Of a stretch of 64,000 bases of DNA, positions 1 to 9,888 are shown piece after piece (position 1 is the first letter of the stretch; every line of letters starts with the position of its first letter). Origin of the DNA: an uncultured Clostridium sp. (GTDB taxonomy: Bacteria > Bacillota > Clostridia > Peptostreptococcales > Peptostreptococcaceae); NCBI GenBank assembly GCA_900557165.1, contig USRS01000002.1, forward strand, positions 1 through 64,000, in the 5' to 3' direction. The notes beneath the pieces are model-generated. The model saw nothing but the letters and a program-made list of their open reading frames with translations. It was not told where the DNA came from and made no database searches. The position numbers were made by a program, and so were the translations under genes.

Positions 1-103
1 GAGGTCTTCGCTGCAACATAAACATAAAATGTTGCACTTATATTGACAATCTATCATTTAAAAATATTTAATGTGAAGATTTCATTACAAAATAGTGTAT
101 AGT

Positions 104-133
104 TTGTACATAGTTAGATTATTATAGTATAAT
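104..133 (+). promoter_or_regulatory. candidate sigma-A promoter for cdaA
   Basis: A TTGTAC -35-like hexamer at 104-109 is followed after 18 bases by a perfect TATAAT at 128-133. It would give a leader of about 155 bases before cdaA. The leader is very AT-rich and no known riboswitch is recognised in it. The first 100 bases of the window hold only a short 8-bp hairpin (12-35) without a clear U-run. Confidence 0.45.
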
Positions 134-294
134 ACAAGTAGATTGTTATAAGTATATGAAATATAGTAATAATTATAGTTTTTAAAGAAATAATATATTT
201 AAAATACACGAAAAATATAAATAAAAAGATATATTTTAAGATATAAATAAAAGGTTAATATATATGTAAACTAATTAAATAGGAGGATGATATA

Positions 295-1137
295 ATGTCC
301 GATTTAAATAATTTTTTTAATGATTTTATGAATATTATACTAAGGATGAGTATATATGATGTTGTAGATATATCAATAGTAGCTTATATCTTCTATAAGG
401 TATTTATGTTTATAAAGGATACTAGAGCGGAACAGGTTTTTAAAGGAATTGTAATATTATTATTGGCTACACAGATAAGTGATTTATTTAAATTACATAC
501 TCTTTATTGGATTTTAGTAAATGCTATTGAGGTTGGGGTTATAGCGGTATGTATTATATTCCAACCAGAGCTTAGAGCAGGATTTGAGTACATAGGTAGA
601 GCTAATTTTAAGCTCTTTGAAAAGGGAAATAAAAATGAAGATGATGCACAACTTAATAAAATGATAGAAGAAATTGTTGAAACATTATATTCGCTTTCTA
701 GACAGAAAATAGGGGCTCTTATAATAATGGAAAGGGAAACTAAAATATCAGATATAATAAATACAGGGACTACTATCGATGGTGATGTATCACGTCAATT
801 ATTAATAAATATATTTATACCAAATACTCCATTGCATGATGGGGCAGTGGTTATTAGAGATTTTAAGATAAAGGCAGCGGCATGTTTTTTACCTTTAAGT
901 CAAAGTAAGGATTTAACAAAGGATTTAGGGACAAGACATAGAGCAGGTGTTGGAATAAGTGAAGTTTCTGATTGTTTAACATTAATTGTTTCTGAAGAGA
1001 CAGGGGAAGTTTCAATTGCGAAGTCTGGAAAATTATATAGAAATATTGCTAAGGAAAGAATGGCTAATATATTAAAAAATAATTTGAGAAAGAGTGCAAC
1101 TGAGAAAAGTTTATTTAAAGGTGGTATATTCAAATGA
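295..1137 (+). CDS. cdaA: diadenylate cyclase CdaA (c-di-AMP synthase)
   Basis: Membrane-bound DAC enzyme that condenses two ATP into cyclic di-AMP, the messenger controlling potassium and osmolyte balance and wall homeostasis in Firmicutes. Residues 1-95 hold about three hydrophobic membrane segments. The DisA_N catalytic domain follows, with the DGA motif at 182-184 and the RHR motif at 214-216, both intact. The 280-residue length is usual for the family. The start has a good AGGAGG ribosome site. Its stop overlaps the cdaR start (ATGA), so the two are translationally coupled. glmM follows after a terminator and promoter, matching the conserved cdaA-cdaR-glmM neighbourhood in which GlmM and CdaR modulate CdaA. 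Confidence 0.96.
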   Translation: MSDLNNFFNDFMNIILRMSIYDVVDISIVAYIFYKVFMFIKDTRAEQVFKGIVILLLATQISDLFKLHTLYWILVNAIEVGVIAVCIIFQPELRAGFEYIGRANFKLFEKGNKNEDDAQLNKMIEEIVETLYSLSRQKIGALIIMERETKISDIINTGTTIDGDVSRQLLINIFIPNTPLHDGAVVIRDFKIKAAACFLPLSQSKDLTKDLGTRHRAGVGISEVSDCLTLIVSEETGEVSIAKSGKLYRNIAKERMANILKNNLRKSATEKSLFKGGIFK

Positions 1138-2318
1138 TAGAAATATTAAATAAGAATACCAAGATAAAGATAATATCTTTATTAAGTGCGATAGTTCTTT
1201 GGATGTATGTTATGGCTGTTGTAGACCCAGAGGATACAAAGCTATTTGAAGAAATACCTATCACTATAACAAATATCCATGAAATAAACGATTTAGGGTT
1301 AGTTGTAGATCCAGATGAAGAATTAGTCGCATCTGTGTATGTTAAAGGAAACCTATCAGATTTACAAAAGATAACGGCTAATAATATAAATGTATATGGG
1401 ACTGTTAATAATCCTATAGAGGGGCAAAATCAGCTTTATTTGAGAGCTAGCGCAAGCGATAAAGTATCTACGGACTTTAAGTCAGATACTATCGTTATAA
1501 ACTTAGAAAAAAGTATAGAAAAAGAGCAAAAAATTAATGTTGAAATAACAGGACAATATAAAGATGATGTCGATACCATTACATTAAGTGAGAAAAATGT
1601 AATGGTATCAGGACCGAGAAGTAGAGTAGAGTCTATAAAATATGTACAAGCTGTATTTAATGCAGATAAGAAATTATCTAAGACACAATCTACACAGCTA
1701 GAATTAAAAGCATTAGATGCTGATAGAAAAGAAGTAAATCATGTTACTTTAGCGTTTGATAAAGTAAGTGCAGAAGTATCATATCTACAACAAAAAGAAG
1801 TTAAAATAAATGTTGTTTTTAGAGGAAATAGTTCTAAATTAGTTGAAGGAGAAGATTTTACAATAACACCAAGTACAATACAAATAAAGGGAAAAAGTGA
1901 AGATTTAAAGTCAATAGATTCAATTGATACAGAACCAATTAATGTTGATGAACTTACATCAAATAATAAAGTTATAGATTTGAAGATACCAAGTGGAATT
2001 AGTTCTGATAGAACAAGTATTACTATAAAATCTGCAAGTACTAATGAAGCAACTAGCAGCGTATTCACATACTCCGGTTCTGAATTGACTTTAGAAAATA
2101 ATGCAGATAACAAAACACTTGAGGATTTTGATTTGCCAGAGACGATAAAAGTAACTGTAGAATACGATAGAGAAGCAGAAAAGATATCTAAATCAGATTT
2201 AAAATTATATCTTGATTTATCGGGCGGATTTAATTCTGGCAGCCAGTACAATATTAATCATAGCGGGGTTAATGTAAAAAGTATATCGATTGAACCTAGT
2301 TATGTAATGTCAAAATAA
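1134..2318 (+). CDS. cdaR: CdaR, YbbR-domain regulator of CdaA
   Basis: Extracytoplasmic regulator of the diadenylate cyclase. An N-terminal membrane anchor (about residues 8-28) is followed by repeated YbbR domains; repeats of the type 'D..I.I.LE' and 'V.V.G....V..I' are visible around residues 50-130, 135-215 and 220-300, with a fourth weaker one at the C-terminus. Length is 394 residues. It overlaps the cdaA stop by four bases. Family knowledge: CdaR binds CdaA in the membrane and alters c-di-AMP output; the sequence itself shows only the domain architecture and operon coupling. Confidence 0.93.
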   Translation: MIEILNKNTKIKIISLLSAIVLWMYVMAVVDPEDTKLFEEIPITITNIHEINDLGLVVDPDEELVASVYVKGNLSDLQKITANNINVYGTVNNPIEGQNQLYLRASASDKVSTDFKSDTIVINLEKSIEKEQKINVEITGQYKDDVDTITLSEKNVMVSGPRSRVESIKYVQAVFNADKKLSKTQSTQLELKALDADRKEVNHVTLAFDKVSAEVSYLQQKEVKINVVFRGNSSKLVEGEDFTITPSTIQIKGKSEDLKSIDSIDTEPINVDELTSNNKVIDLKIPSGISSDRTSITIKSASTNEATSSVFTYSGSELTLENNADNKTLEDFDLPETIKVTVEYDREAEKISKSDLKLYLDLSGGFNSGSQYNINHSGVNVKSISIEPSYVMSK

Positions 2319-2405
2319 ATATACTCTGAGATAATTGATAATATCAATAAAAATAGCTTATTTTATTATAAATAATAATTATTTAAATACCAGATAAATA
2401 CAGAG

Positions 2406-2438
2406 AAGGCAATAGCTAAAATAGCTATTGTCTTTTTT
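2406..2438 (+). terminator. intrinsic terminator after cdaR
   Basis: An inverted repeat built on CAATAGCT / AGCTATTG with a short A-rich loop is followed by TCTTTTTT. It separates cdaAR from glmM. The rest of the 324-base gap holds only the glmM promoter. Confidence 0.85.
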
Positions 2439-2586
2439 GTATTTAAGTATTAAAATGAGTTTATGACAAATTTTAGGACGGCAAATTCATTATTTAACAA
2501 TGCTGTAAATAATTAAGATTTTAAAATACATTGAAAATATACATGATAACTTGGAAATAAATGTTATAAACTTGTAAGAAATTTTT

Positions 2587-2615
2587 TTGACATTTACTGA
2601 TATAATAATTATTAA
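2587..2615 (+). promoter_or_regulatory. candidate glmM promoter
   Basis: TTGACA at 2587-2592 is followed by TATTAA at 2610-2615 with a 17-base spacer. An overlapping alternative is a TGA-TATAAT extended -10 at 2598-2606. Either would place transcription starts shortly before the GGAGG ribosome site at 2631. Confidence 0.5.
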
Positions 2616-2642
2616 GGTTTTCATTTTGGAAGGAGACTTTTT

Positions 2643-3989
2643 ATGAGAAAATATTTTGGAACTGACGGAGTAAGAGGTGTAGCTAATAAAGAGCTTACTT
2701 GTGACTTAGCATATAAATTAGGTAGAGCAGGAGGATATGTTCTTGCTAATAACGAATATAAAGTAAAGGTAGTAGTTGGTAGAGATACAAGACAATCAGG
2801 AGATATGTTAGAAGCAGCTTTAATTGCTGGTTTAATGTCTGTTGGTTGTGACGTAATTACTGTTGGTGTAATACCTACACCAGGTGTTGCATACCTAACT
2901 AGAAAATATGGTGCTGAGTGTGGAGTTGTAATATCTGCATCACATAACCCAATGGAAGACAACGGTATTAAATTCTTCAATAAAGATGGATTTAAACTAG
3001 ATGATGAAATCGAGTTAAAGATAGAAGAATATATTGATAATATGGAAAAAATAGCTTATAATCCTATAGGGAATGAGGTTGGTGTTAGAATTCATAAACA
3101 CACAGCAGCTCAAGACTATGTAGATTATTTAAAATCTATAGTAGATACTGACTTAACAGGATTAAAAGTAGTTTTAGATTGTGCAAATGGAGCAGCTTAT
3201 AAAGTTGCACCAGAAGTTTTCAGAGAATTAGGAGCAGAAGTAATAGCTATGAATGTTACTCCTGATGGCGAAAACATAAATCACAAATGCGGTTCAACAC
3301 ATCCAGAAGGACTTCAAAAAGCAGTTGTAGAACATAATGCTGATTTAGGTCTTGCATATGATGGTGATGCTGATAGATTAATCGCAGTTGACGAAAAGGG
3401 TCACGAGGTAGACGGCGACCATATAATGATATTAGGTGCTGTATATCTTAAAAAACAAAATAAATTAGCTAATGATACATTAGTTGTAACTACAATGAGT
3501 AATATAGGTCTTCACGCAGCAGCTAAAGAATATGGAATAGATTTAGCTATTACAGATGTTGGAGACAGATATGTAATAGAAGAAATGAAAAAGAGTGGCC
3601 ACAATCTAGGTGGAGAACAATCAGGACATATGATTTTCCTAGATTATAATACTACTGGAGATGGAACTTTAAGTTCATTAATCGTTTCTAAAATAGTAAA
3701 AGAAGATGGCAAAACTTTATCAGAACAATCGGCTTTAATGACAACATACCCACAAGTTTTAATAAATGTGGATGTTAGAAATGAAGTTAAAAATAAATTT
3801 ATGGAAAATGACGAAATTAGAACTGAAATAGAAAAACTTGAAAAACTTATGGCTGGAACAGGTAGGGTTTTAATAAGACCATCTGGAACACAACCATTAG
3901 TTAGAGTTATGTTAGAGGGTAAAGATGAAGGTCAAATAAGAGAGTTAGCACAAGAGCTAGCAGATCTTATAAAAGCAAAATTATCTTAA
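2643..3989 (+). CDS. glmM: phosphoglucosamine mutase GlmM
   Basis: Interconverts glucosamine-6-phosphate and glucosamine-1-phosphate on the way to UDP-GlcNAc for peptidoglycan. The active-site phosphoserine is Ser100 in the ISASHNP motif. The metal loop DGDADR lies near residue 240 and the sugar-phosphate binding RPSGTQP motif near the C-terminus. All are intact in the 448-residue protein. It lies between cdaR and glmS, so the two enzymes of GlcN-1-P formation are adjacent; in other Firmicutes GlmM also binds and inhibits CdaA. Confidence 0.97.
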   Translation: MRKYFGTDGVRGVANKELTCDLAYKLGRAGGYVLANNEYKVKVVVGRDTRQSGDMLEAALIAGLMSVGCDVITVGVIPTPGVAYLTRKYGAECGVVISASHNPMEDNGIKFFNKDGFKLDDEIELKIEEYIDNMEKIAYNPIGNEVGVRIHKHTAAQDYVDYLKSIVDTDLTGLKVVLDCANGAAYKVAPEVFRELGAEVIAMNVTPDGENINHKCGSTHPEGLQKAVVEHNADLGLAYDGDADRLIAVDEKGHEVDGDHIMILGAVYLKKQNKLANDTLVVTTMSNIGLHAAAKEYGIDLAITDVGDRYVIEEMKKSGHNLGGEQSGHMIFLDYNTTGDGTLSSLIVSKIVKEDGKTLSEQSALMTTYPQVLINVDVRNEVKNKFMENDEIRTEIEKLEKLMAGTGRVLIRPSGTQPLVRVMLEGKDEGQIRELAQELADLIKAKLS

Positions 3990-4016
3990 GAACTAATTTA
4001 AAAGTAAATAAATTAA

Positions 4017-4051
4017 GGGTATAAAATCACATATAGCGTGGTTTTATGCCC
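4017..4051 (+). other. hairpin between glmM and the glmS ribozyme
   Basis: A 14-bp stem begins GGGTATAAAA and closes with TTTTATGCCC, containing two G-U pairs, around a 7-base loop. No U-run follows, so it is not a standard terminator. It may stabilise the glmM 3' end or weakly attenuate read-through into glmS. Confidence 0.5.
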
Positions 4052-4090
4052 GAATATATCTTAAGTTAATTGTAAATACTAGAATAAAAC

Positions 4091-4257
4091 TAGTGTTTAT
4101 CAAGCGCCAGAACTTAATTTTTTAAGTTGACGAGGTCAGAGTTAATCGAAATATCGGCGGATGCTCTGCGGTGTGCCACCATCGAAGGATTTCTACAAAG
4201 GGTGAAAGCAATTTCACTACACAAAAAGAAACCCATGTGGATTGACCCGAAATCTTA
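4091..4257 (+). ncRNA. glmS ribozyme (GlcN6P-activated self-cleaving riboswitch)
   Basis: The conserved core is visible: GCGCCAGAAC at the cleavage site (scission just 5' of G4104), GACGAGG, TTAATCGAA, TCGGCGGATG, TGTGCCACCATCGAAGGA and the peripheral P3/P4 region ending GACCCGAAATCT. It lies directly upstream of glmS. Family knowledge: glucosamine-6-phosphate is the catalytic cofactor, and cleavage exposes a 5'-OH end leading to mRNA decay, giving product feedback on glmS. Confidence 0.96.
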
Positions 4258-4297
4258 AAAATATATAAATTAAATATTTTTTAGGAGGACACAAATT

Positions 4298-6127
4298 ATG
4301 TGTGGAATAGTAGGATACTTAGGTAATAGACAAGCGACAGACGTTTTAGTCGATGGGCTTTCAAAATTAGAATATAGAGGATATGACTCTGCAGGTGTTG
4401 CTGTAAACAATGGTAAAAATGAATTAGAAATAAGAAAATACCAAGGTAGATTAGCAATACTTGCTGAAGATTTAGAAAAAAATCCAATACAAGGACATTT
4501 AGGAATAGGTCATACAAGATGGGCAACTCATGGAGTGCCATCAGATGTAAACTCACATCCTCACTTTAACAAAGAAAAAACAATAGCAGTAGTTCACAAT
4601 GGTATAATAGAAAACTATCTAGAATTAAGAGAAGAATTACAAGCAGAAGGATATGAATTCATATCTCAAACTGATACAGAAGTAGCAGCTCATATGATAA
4701 GCAAATACTATAATGGAGATCTTTTAGATGCAGTTTACAAAGCTACAGCTAGATTTAGAGGGGCTTATGCATTAGGTGTTATATGCACAGAAAATGATAA
4801 AGAATTAGTTGCAGTAAGAAAAGACAGTCCATTAATAGTAGGATTAGGTGAAGGTGAAAACTTCATAGCTTCTGATATACCTGCAGTATTAAAATATACA
4901 AGAAAAGTTTACTACTTAGAAAATGGTGAATATGTTCATATAGTAGGGGACAAAGTTGAAGTATTAAACGAAAATAGAGAAGTAGTTGAAAAGAAAGTAA
5001 ATGAAATAAACTGGGACGTTGAAGCAGCATCAAAAGCTGGATACGACCATTTCATGATAAAAGAAATATATGAACAACCAGAAGCAACTAGAAATACTCT
5101 AGAAAGAAGACTAGATGCAAATGGCGAAATAAAATTAGATGATATAAATATAACAAAAGAACAATTAGATAAAATAAACAAAATATATATAGTAGCTTGT
5201 GGTACTGCTTATAATGCAGGACTTGTTGGAAAACATGCAGTAGAAAGATTCTTAAAAGTTCCAGTAGTAACTGATATAGCTTCAGAATTCAGATACAGTG
5301 ATCCTTTTGTAGATGAAAATACTTTAGTCATATTAGCAAGTCAATCAGGTGAAACTGCTGATACACTTTCAGTTTTAAGAGAATCTAAAGCTAAAGGTGC
5401 TACAGTATTATCAATAGCTAACGTTGTTGGTTCTTCAATAGCTAGAGAATCTGACTACACATTATACACTTGGGCTGGTCCAGAAATAGCAGTTGCTTCT
5501 ACAAAAGCTTACACTACTCAAATAGTAGCTTTCATAATGATAGCTTTAGACTTTGGTCTTAAAAAAGGTACTATAACTAAAGAAGAGTACATGAACTATA
5601 TAGAAGAATTAAAAGCTATACCAGAGCAAGTTACAGAAGTATTAAAATGTGAAGAACAAATAAAAGAAATATCAAAACAATTAGTAGACAAAAACGACAT
5701 ATTCTACTTAGGTAGAGGTCTTGACTACTCAACTGCAATGGAAGGCGCTTTAAAAATAAAAGAAATATCTTACACTCACGCTGAAGCATTTGCAGCTGGT
5801 GAATTAAAACATGGTACTATAGCATTAATAGAAGAAGGTGTTCCAGTAATAGTTTTAGCAACTCAACAACGCCTATTCGAAAAAATGTTATCTAACATGC
5901 AAGAAGTTAAAGCTAGAGGAGCTAATGTTATATCAATAACTGAAGTAACTAACAAAGAAGTAGAAAAATCTTCTGACTCAGTTATATACATTCCAGAAGT
6001 TGATAACATATTAGCTGGTATATTAAGTGTAATACCACTTCAATTATTAGCTTACTATGTTGCAAAAGAAAGAGGATGCGATATAGATAAACCAAGAAAC
6101 TTAGCTAAATCAGTTACAGTTGAATAA
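4298..6127 (+). CDS. glmS: glutamine--fructose-6-phosphate aminotransferase GlmS
   Basis: Makes glucosamine-6-phosphate from fructose-6-phosphate and glutamine, the committed step to amino sugars. The protein begins MCGIVGY, so Cys2 becomes the N-terminal nucleophile after Met removal. The N-terminal class II glutaminase domain (about 1-240) is followed by two SIS sugar-isomerase domains (about 290-430 and 460-600), ending with the expected KSVTVE. Length of 609 residues is normal. The AGGAGG ribosome site lies downstream of the ribozyme that controls the message. Confidence 0.98.
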   Translation: MCGIVGYLGNRQATDVLVDGLSKLEYRGYDSAGVAVNNGKNELEIRKYQGRLAILAEDLEKNPIQGHLGIGHTRWATHGVPSDVNSHPHFNKEKTIAVVHNGIIENYLELREELQAEGYEFISQTDTEVAAHMISKYYNGDLLDAVYKATARFRGAYALGVICTENDKELVAVRKDSPLIVGLGEGENFIASDIPAVLKYTRKVYYLENGEYVHIVGDKVEVLNENREVVEKKVNEINWDVEAASKAGYDHFMIKEIYEQPEATRNTLERRLDANGEIKLDDINITKEQLDKINKIYIVACGTAYNAGLVGKHAVERFLKVPVVTDIASEFRYSDPFVDENTLVILASQSGETADTLSVLRESKAKGATVLSIANVVGSSIARESDYTLYTWAGPEIAVASTKAYTTQIVAFIMIALDFGLKKGTITKEEYMNYIEELKAIPEQVTEVLKCEEQIKEISKQLVDKNDIFYLGRGLDYSTAMEGALKIKEISYTHAEAFAAGELKHGTIALIEEGVPVIVLATQQRLFEKMLSNMQEVKARGANVISITEVTNKEVEKSSDSVIYIPEVDNILAGILSVIPLQLLAYYVAKERGCDIDKPRNLAKSVTVE

Positions 6128-6203
6128 TTTGAATTTAATTTAAAAAATTAATATAAATACAATACAAAAAAATAATTTAACAACACATACACATTAGCTA
6201 GAA

Positions 6204-6240
6204 GGCCCATTTTACATAAGTAAAATGGGTCTTTGCTTTG
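6204..6240 (+). terminator. terminator after glmS
   Basis: A 10-bp perfect stem of CCCATTTTAC and GTAAAATGGG with an ATAA loop is followed by the interrupted T-tract TCTTTGCTTT. Confidence 0.7.
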
Positions 6241-6332
6241 GGAAGAAGTATTATCATTATTAGTTAAAAAATTTATAAAAAAGAAAAATTTTATTTTTTG
6301 TGTATATAATTTTTTTTATTGACCATAATATA

Positions 6333-6407
6333 AATGTATTCCTCATAATATTCCCCCAATATTATAAATACATTAAAAAAGTGCAACTTCGGTTGCACTT
6401 TTGTTTT
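6333..6407. ncRNA. paired hairpins, possible small RNA with its own terminator
   Basis: Two structures are stacked in the 590-base gap between glmS and the ywmB-like gene. The first has an inner 8-bp stem (6345-6352 with 6358-6365, CCCCC loop) inside an outer 8-bp stem (6333-6340 with 6367-6374). The second is a textbook terminator at 6377-6407: GTGCAAC, TTCG loop, GTTGCAC, T-rich tail, with a matching A-run on the 5' side so it could act in both directions. glmS already has its own terminator, so this one implies a separate short transcript. A weak TTGACC (6319) / CATAAT (6344) pair, 19 bases apart, precedes it. The remaining bases 6410-6700 are AT-rich with nothing recognised. Confidence 0.4.
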
Positions 6408-6720
6408 GTGTAAAAATATCTCTTATTAAAATAATTAAAAGACATATTAAGTATCGATTAATAAGATAGATGTAAAAATTATACATATCAAATAATCGAA
6501 TAAATGCTAGTATAAGCGAGAAAAAATACTTATATGATTAAAACATTGATAAAAGCTGAAATATACTAAAATAAAGCCTTAACAACAATTAATAGAAATA
6601 ATAAATATTTAATAAAAATATAGATTTAATTACTAATAATCTTAAGTTAAAATAATTACGTTTAAAAACAATAAATCTGTAGATACTTTAAGTAAAGATA
6701 AATTAGAGGGGGACTTTAAA

Positions 6721-7452
6721 ATGAAATTATTTAAAGCAATGATATGTTTCTTTGTACTTATCTTATCTTTATTTGGAGCAATTACAATTTATGGACAACA
6801 AAATCAAACACAATGGATAGATAAATTCATAGAAAGTTTTGAGATGACTGAATCTAATTTCAAATTTTATAACATAAAATCTAGCATAATAATAGAAAAA
6901 GAAATGGACATGAATCAACTAAAAGACATTTGCACAGAAATTGCAAAAAATTTAGGTGATGGTCATGGTGAGTTAAGCTCAAAAATGCAAAAAGGTGAAA
7001 TATATGTAAATTATGATGACGAAGATAAAGGAATTTCAATAGTTGGAGTCAAAAAAAATTCAAAAGAATTCTATATAATAGTTGACATATTAAATAATAA
7101 AGTATATAAAAATATAGAGAATGTTTATGTTAAGTTAGAAAATGAACTAAACAAATATTCAGATAAAGTAAATATTAATATTTGTATAGCAGGAGAGTAT
7201 ACAAAAAAACTAAAAAACGCTAAAATTAGTGATATTTTACAAAAAATATTATATAATATGTATGCTGAAAAAATTAGTGATATAGAAGAAGAAAACTTTT
7301 TATCAGTAAATGCATATAGTAAATTATTAAAAGAAAATAACTTAAAATATTTAGATAGAGAAATGAATTTGAATATAGGAATTAGGTATAGCGAAGATGA
7401 TGATAGAACGACAATATATATGGCTACACCTATAATAAAAATAGATTATTAG
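6721..7452 (+). CDS. YwmB-like exported protein
   Basis: A 243-residue protein with an N-terminal hydrophobic signal or anchor (about residues 5-25), then a mixed alpha/beta extracytoplasmic region rich in Lys, Glu and Asn. It matches the position of ywmB of Bacillus subtilis, directly before murA and spoIID, and the weak sequence pattern fits the YwmB/DUF1779 family of unknown function. The ribosome site GAGGGGG at 6706-6713 supports the start. Only 19 bases separate its stop from the murA ATG, so they are probably cotranscribed. Recognition rests more on synteny than on motifs. Confidence 0.7.
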   Translation: MKLFKAMICFFVLILSLFGAITIYGQQNQTQWIDKFIESFEMTESNFKFYNIKSSIIIEKEMDMNQLKDICTEIAKNLGDGHGELSSKMQKGEIYVNYDDEDKGISIVGVKKNSKEFYIIVDILNNKVYKNIENVYVKLENELNKYSDKVNINICIAGEYTKKLKNAKISDILQKILYNMYAEKISDIEEENFLSVNAYSKLLKENNLKYLDREMNLNIGIRYSEDDDRTTIYMATPIIKIDY

Positions 7453-7471
7453 ATTGAGGAGAGACATATTT

Positions 7472-8722
7472 ATGGCTAAAATAATTGTGAAGAAAAGTAA
7501 CCCACTTAAAGGTAATGTTAGAATAGATGGAGCAAAAAATGCAGTATTACCTATAATAGCGGCAACACTATTAGTAAAAGGTAAATCAGTTTTACACGAA
7601 GTACCAGATTTAACAGATGTACACGTTATATCAGACTTAATAAGACACCTTGGTGCAGAAGTTGAATACAAAGACAAAACTTTAACAGTAGACGCAAGTA
7701 ACTTAACTACTTGTGAAGCACCATACGAGCTAGTAAGAAAAATGAGAGCATCATTCTTCGTAATGGGACCATTACTTGCTAGATTTAACCAAACAAAAAT
7801 ATCAATGCCAGGTGGATGTTCAATAGGAACAAGACCAATAGACCTACACTTAAAAGGATTTAAAGCTTTAGGTGCAGAGATAGTAATGGATCATGGCTTT
7901 GTAGAAGCTAAAGCAGATAAATTAGTTGGATCTAAATTATACTTAGATTTCCCATCTGTTGGAGCAACTGAAAATATAATGATGGCTGCAGTACTTGCAG
8001 AAGGAACTACTATAATAGAAAATGCTGCAGAAGAACCAGAAATAGTAGACTTAGCTAACTTCCTAAACGAAATGGGAGCAGACGTTAAAGGTGCAGGTAC
8101 AAACACTATAAGAATAAAAGGTGTTAAAGAATTAACAGCTACAGAACATGATGTAATACCAGATAGGATAGAAGCTGCAACTTTCATGGTAGCTGCTGCT
8201 ATGACAAAAGGTGATATAACTGTTGAAAATGTTATTTTAGAGCATTTAAAACCTGTAACAGCTAAATTAAGAGAAGCTGGTTGTGAAGTTATAGAAATGG
8301 ATAACTCAATAAGAGTAATAGGACCGGAAAAATTAAAAGCCATAGATATAAAAACTTTACCACATCCAGGATTCCCTACAGATGTTCAGGCTCAATTTAT
8401 GGCTATGCTTACTGTATCTAAAGGAACTGGAGTAGTTATAGAAACTGTATTTGAAAATAGATTTATGCATGTTGCTGAATTTAATAGAATGGGAGCTAAC
8501 ATCAAAATCGAAGGTAGAACTGCAATTGTAGAAGGTGTAGATAAATTATATGGTGCTAAAGTTAATGCTACTGACTTAAGAGCAGGGGCAGCTTTAATAC
8601 TATGCGGACTTATAGCAGAAGGTGAAACTGAAATAGGTGAAATTTATCATATTCAAAGAGGATATGTAGATATTGATAAAAAAATAACAGCTTTAGGCGG
8701 TAACATAGAAATAGTAGAATAA
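7472..8722 (+). CDS. murA: UDP-N-acetylglucosamine 1-carboxyvinyltransferase MurA
   Basis: First committed step of peptidoglycan precursor synthesis: transfers enolpyruvate from PEP to UDP-GlcNAc; the fosfomycin target. The nucleophile Cys116 sits in [10 protein letters not shown], so the enzyme should be fosfomycin-sensitive in principle. Substrate-binding KNAVLP (22-27) is present. An upstream in-frame TTG at 7454 would add six residues, but the GAGGAGAG ribosome site (7456-7463) overlaps that codon and is spaced correctly for the ATG at 7472, giving the usual MAKIIV start and 416 residues. Confidence 0.96.
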   Translation: MAKIIVKKSNPLKGNVRIDGAKNAVLPIIAATLLVKGKSVLHEVPDLTDVHVISDLIRHLGAEVEYKDKTLTVDASNLTTCEAPYELVRKMRASFFVMGPLLARFNQTKISMPGGCSIGTRPIDLHLKGFKALGAEIVMDHGFVEAKADKLVGSKLYLDFPSVGATENIMMAAVLAEGTTIIENAAEEPEIVDLANFLNEMGADVKGAGTNTIRIKGVKELTATEHDVIPDRIEAATFMVAAAMTKGDITVENVILEHLKPVTAKLREAGCEVIEMDNSIRVIGPEKLKAIDIKTLPHPGFPTDVQAQFMAMLTVSKGTGVVIETVFENRFMHVAEFNRMGANIKIEGRTAIVEGVDKLYGAKVNATDLRAGAALILCGLIAEGETEIGEIYHIQRGYVDIDKKITALGGNIEIVE

Positions 8723-8750
8723 TAAATAGTAATAAAAAAATAGGTTTTTT

Positions 8751-8758
8751 CATATATT
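8751..8758 (+). promoter_or_regulatory. candidate sigma-E -10 element before spoIID
   Basis: CATATATT closely matches the sigma-E -10 consensus CATACAnT and sits 30 bases before the spoIID ATG. The -35 region 14 bases upstream is weak. The same T-run plus CATATATW occurs before spoIIID. Confidence 0.35.
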
Positions 8759-8787
8759 TAAGAAGTTTAAATCTTAGGAGGGTATAT

Positions 8788-9804
8788 ATGAAAAAGCCTT
8801 TTATTTTTATATTGTTATTATCTTTTTCAGTAGTTATAGTATCGGTTGTTAGTAGTTTATTACTATATAGTGATATAGATGAAACAAAAGAAAGTGTAAA
8901 AAATAAAATAAAAAAAACTCAAGAAATAACCTATGAAAAAATTGATAAAGATGATCCAATAATAAATGTTTATGATGTTGATGAAAATAAGAAAAAAAAA
9001 ATGAATATGGAAGAATACTTATATGGAGTACTATCAAGTGAAATGCCATCAACATTTGATGAAGAAGCATTAAAAGCTCAAGCAGTTGCAGCTAGAACTT
9101 ATGTTATATACAAGATAGAAAATAATATTAAATCAGGCCATAAAGGTGCAGATATTTGCACTAATTCATCTCATTGTCAAGCTTATACATCTTATGAAAA
9201 TTTAAAAAATATTAAGGGGAAAGATTGGATGGATAGTGACTATGTAAAAGTTAAAAAAGCTATAGATGAAACTAAAGGTCAAATTTTAACTTATAATAAT
9301 AAAGCTATACTTCCCTTATATTTTTCAACTTCTTCAGGAAAAACAGAGAATAGCGAAGATGTTTTTTCAACGAAGTATCCTTATTTAGTATCTGTTGACA
9401 GTCCTTATGAAAAACAATCACCTAAATATATAACAACTTATTCTATTGAAAAAAGTAAATTTATAAAATACATAAAAAATTCATATCCACAATTAAGTGT
9501 GTCATTATCTCAATTAAACAATCAAGTAAACATCGAAAGTAGAACAGAAGGTGGATGTGTAAAGATTATAAGAATTGGTAATATTAAGCTAAGTGGTATT
9601 CAAATAAGAAAAATACTTAATTTAAACTCTGCTAATTTTACTATTGATTATAGTGGAAATGAAATGAAATTTACTATAAAAGGTTATGGTCATGGTGTTG
9701 GAATGAGTCAATGGGGTGCACAAGGAATGGCACAAAAGGGATATAAGTATTATGATATATTATTTCATTACTTTAAAGATACAAATATTAAAGATATATA
9801 TTAA
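8788..9804 (+). CDS. spoIID: stage II sporulation protein D (SpoIID lytic transglycosylase)
   Basis: Mother-cell peptidoglycan lytic transglycosylase that works with SpoIIP and SpoIIM to thin septal wall and drive engulfment. An N-terminal membrane anchor (about 5-27) is followed by the SpoIID domain. The catalytic glutamate is Glu85 in LSSEMPSTFDEEALKAQ, followed by the conserved AVAARTY stretch. A Cys-rich CTNSSHCQAY segment matches the zinc-binding loop of clostridial SpoIID. The C-terminal GYGHGVGMSQWGAQGMA block is conserved. Length is 338 residues with a GGAGGG ribosome site. Confidence 0.95.
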   Translation: MKKPFIFILLLSFSVVIVSVVSSLLLYSDIDETKESVKNKIKKTQEITYEKIDKDDPIINVYDVDENKKKKMNMEEYLYGVLSSEMPSTFDEEALKAQAVAARTYVIYKIENNIKSGHKGADICTNSSHCQAYTSYENLKNIKGKDWMDSDYVKVKKAIDETKGQILTYNNKAILPLYFSTSSGKTENSEDVFSTKYPYLVSVDSPYEKQSPKYITTYSIEKSKFIKYIKNSYPQLSVSLSQLNNQVNIESRTEGGCVKIIRIGNIKLSGIQIRKILNLNSANFTIDYSGNEMKFTIKGYGHGVGMSQWGAQGMAQKGYKYYDILFHYFKDTNIKDIY

Positions 9805-9888
9805 CTTACATAAAATGTAAAAATGTTGTATAAATATTAATTTTTGGTTAATAATCTGAATATGTATTAATATATTTGGAGGTACAAC

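Noticed and set aside
12-35. Terminator of an upstream gene
   Set aside because: An 8-bp stem (TGCAACAT / ATGTTGCA) exists but no T-run follows and no upstream gene is visible in the window.
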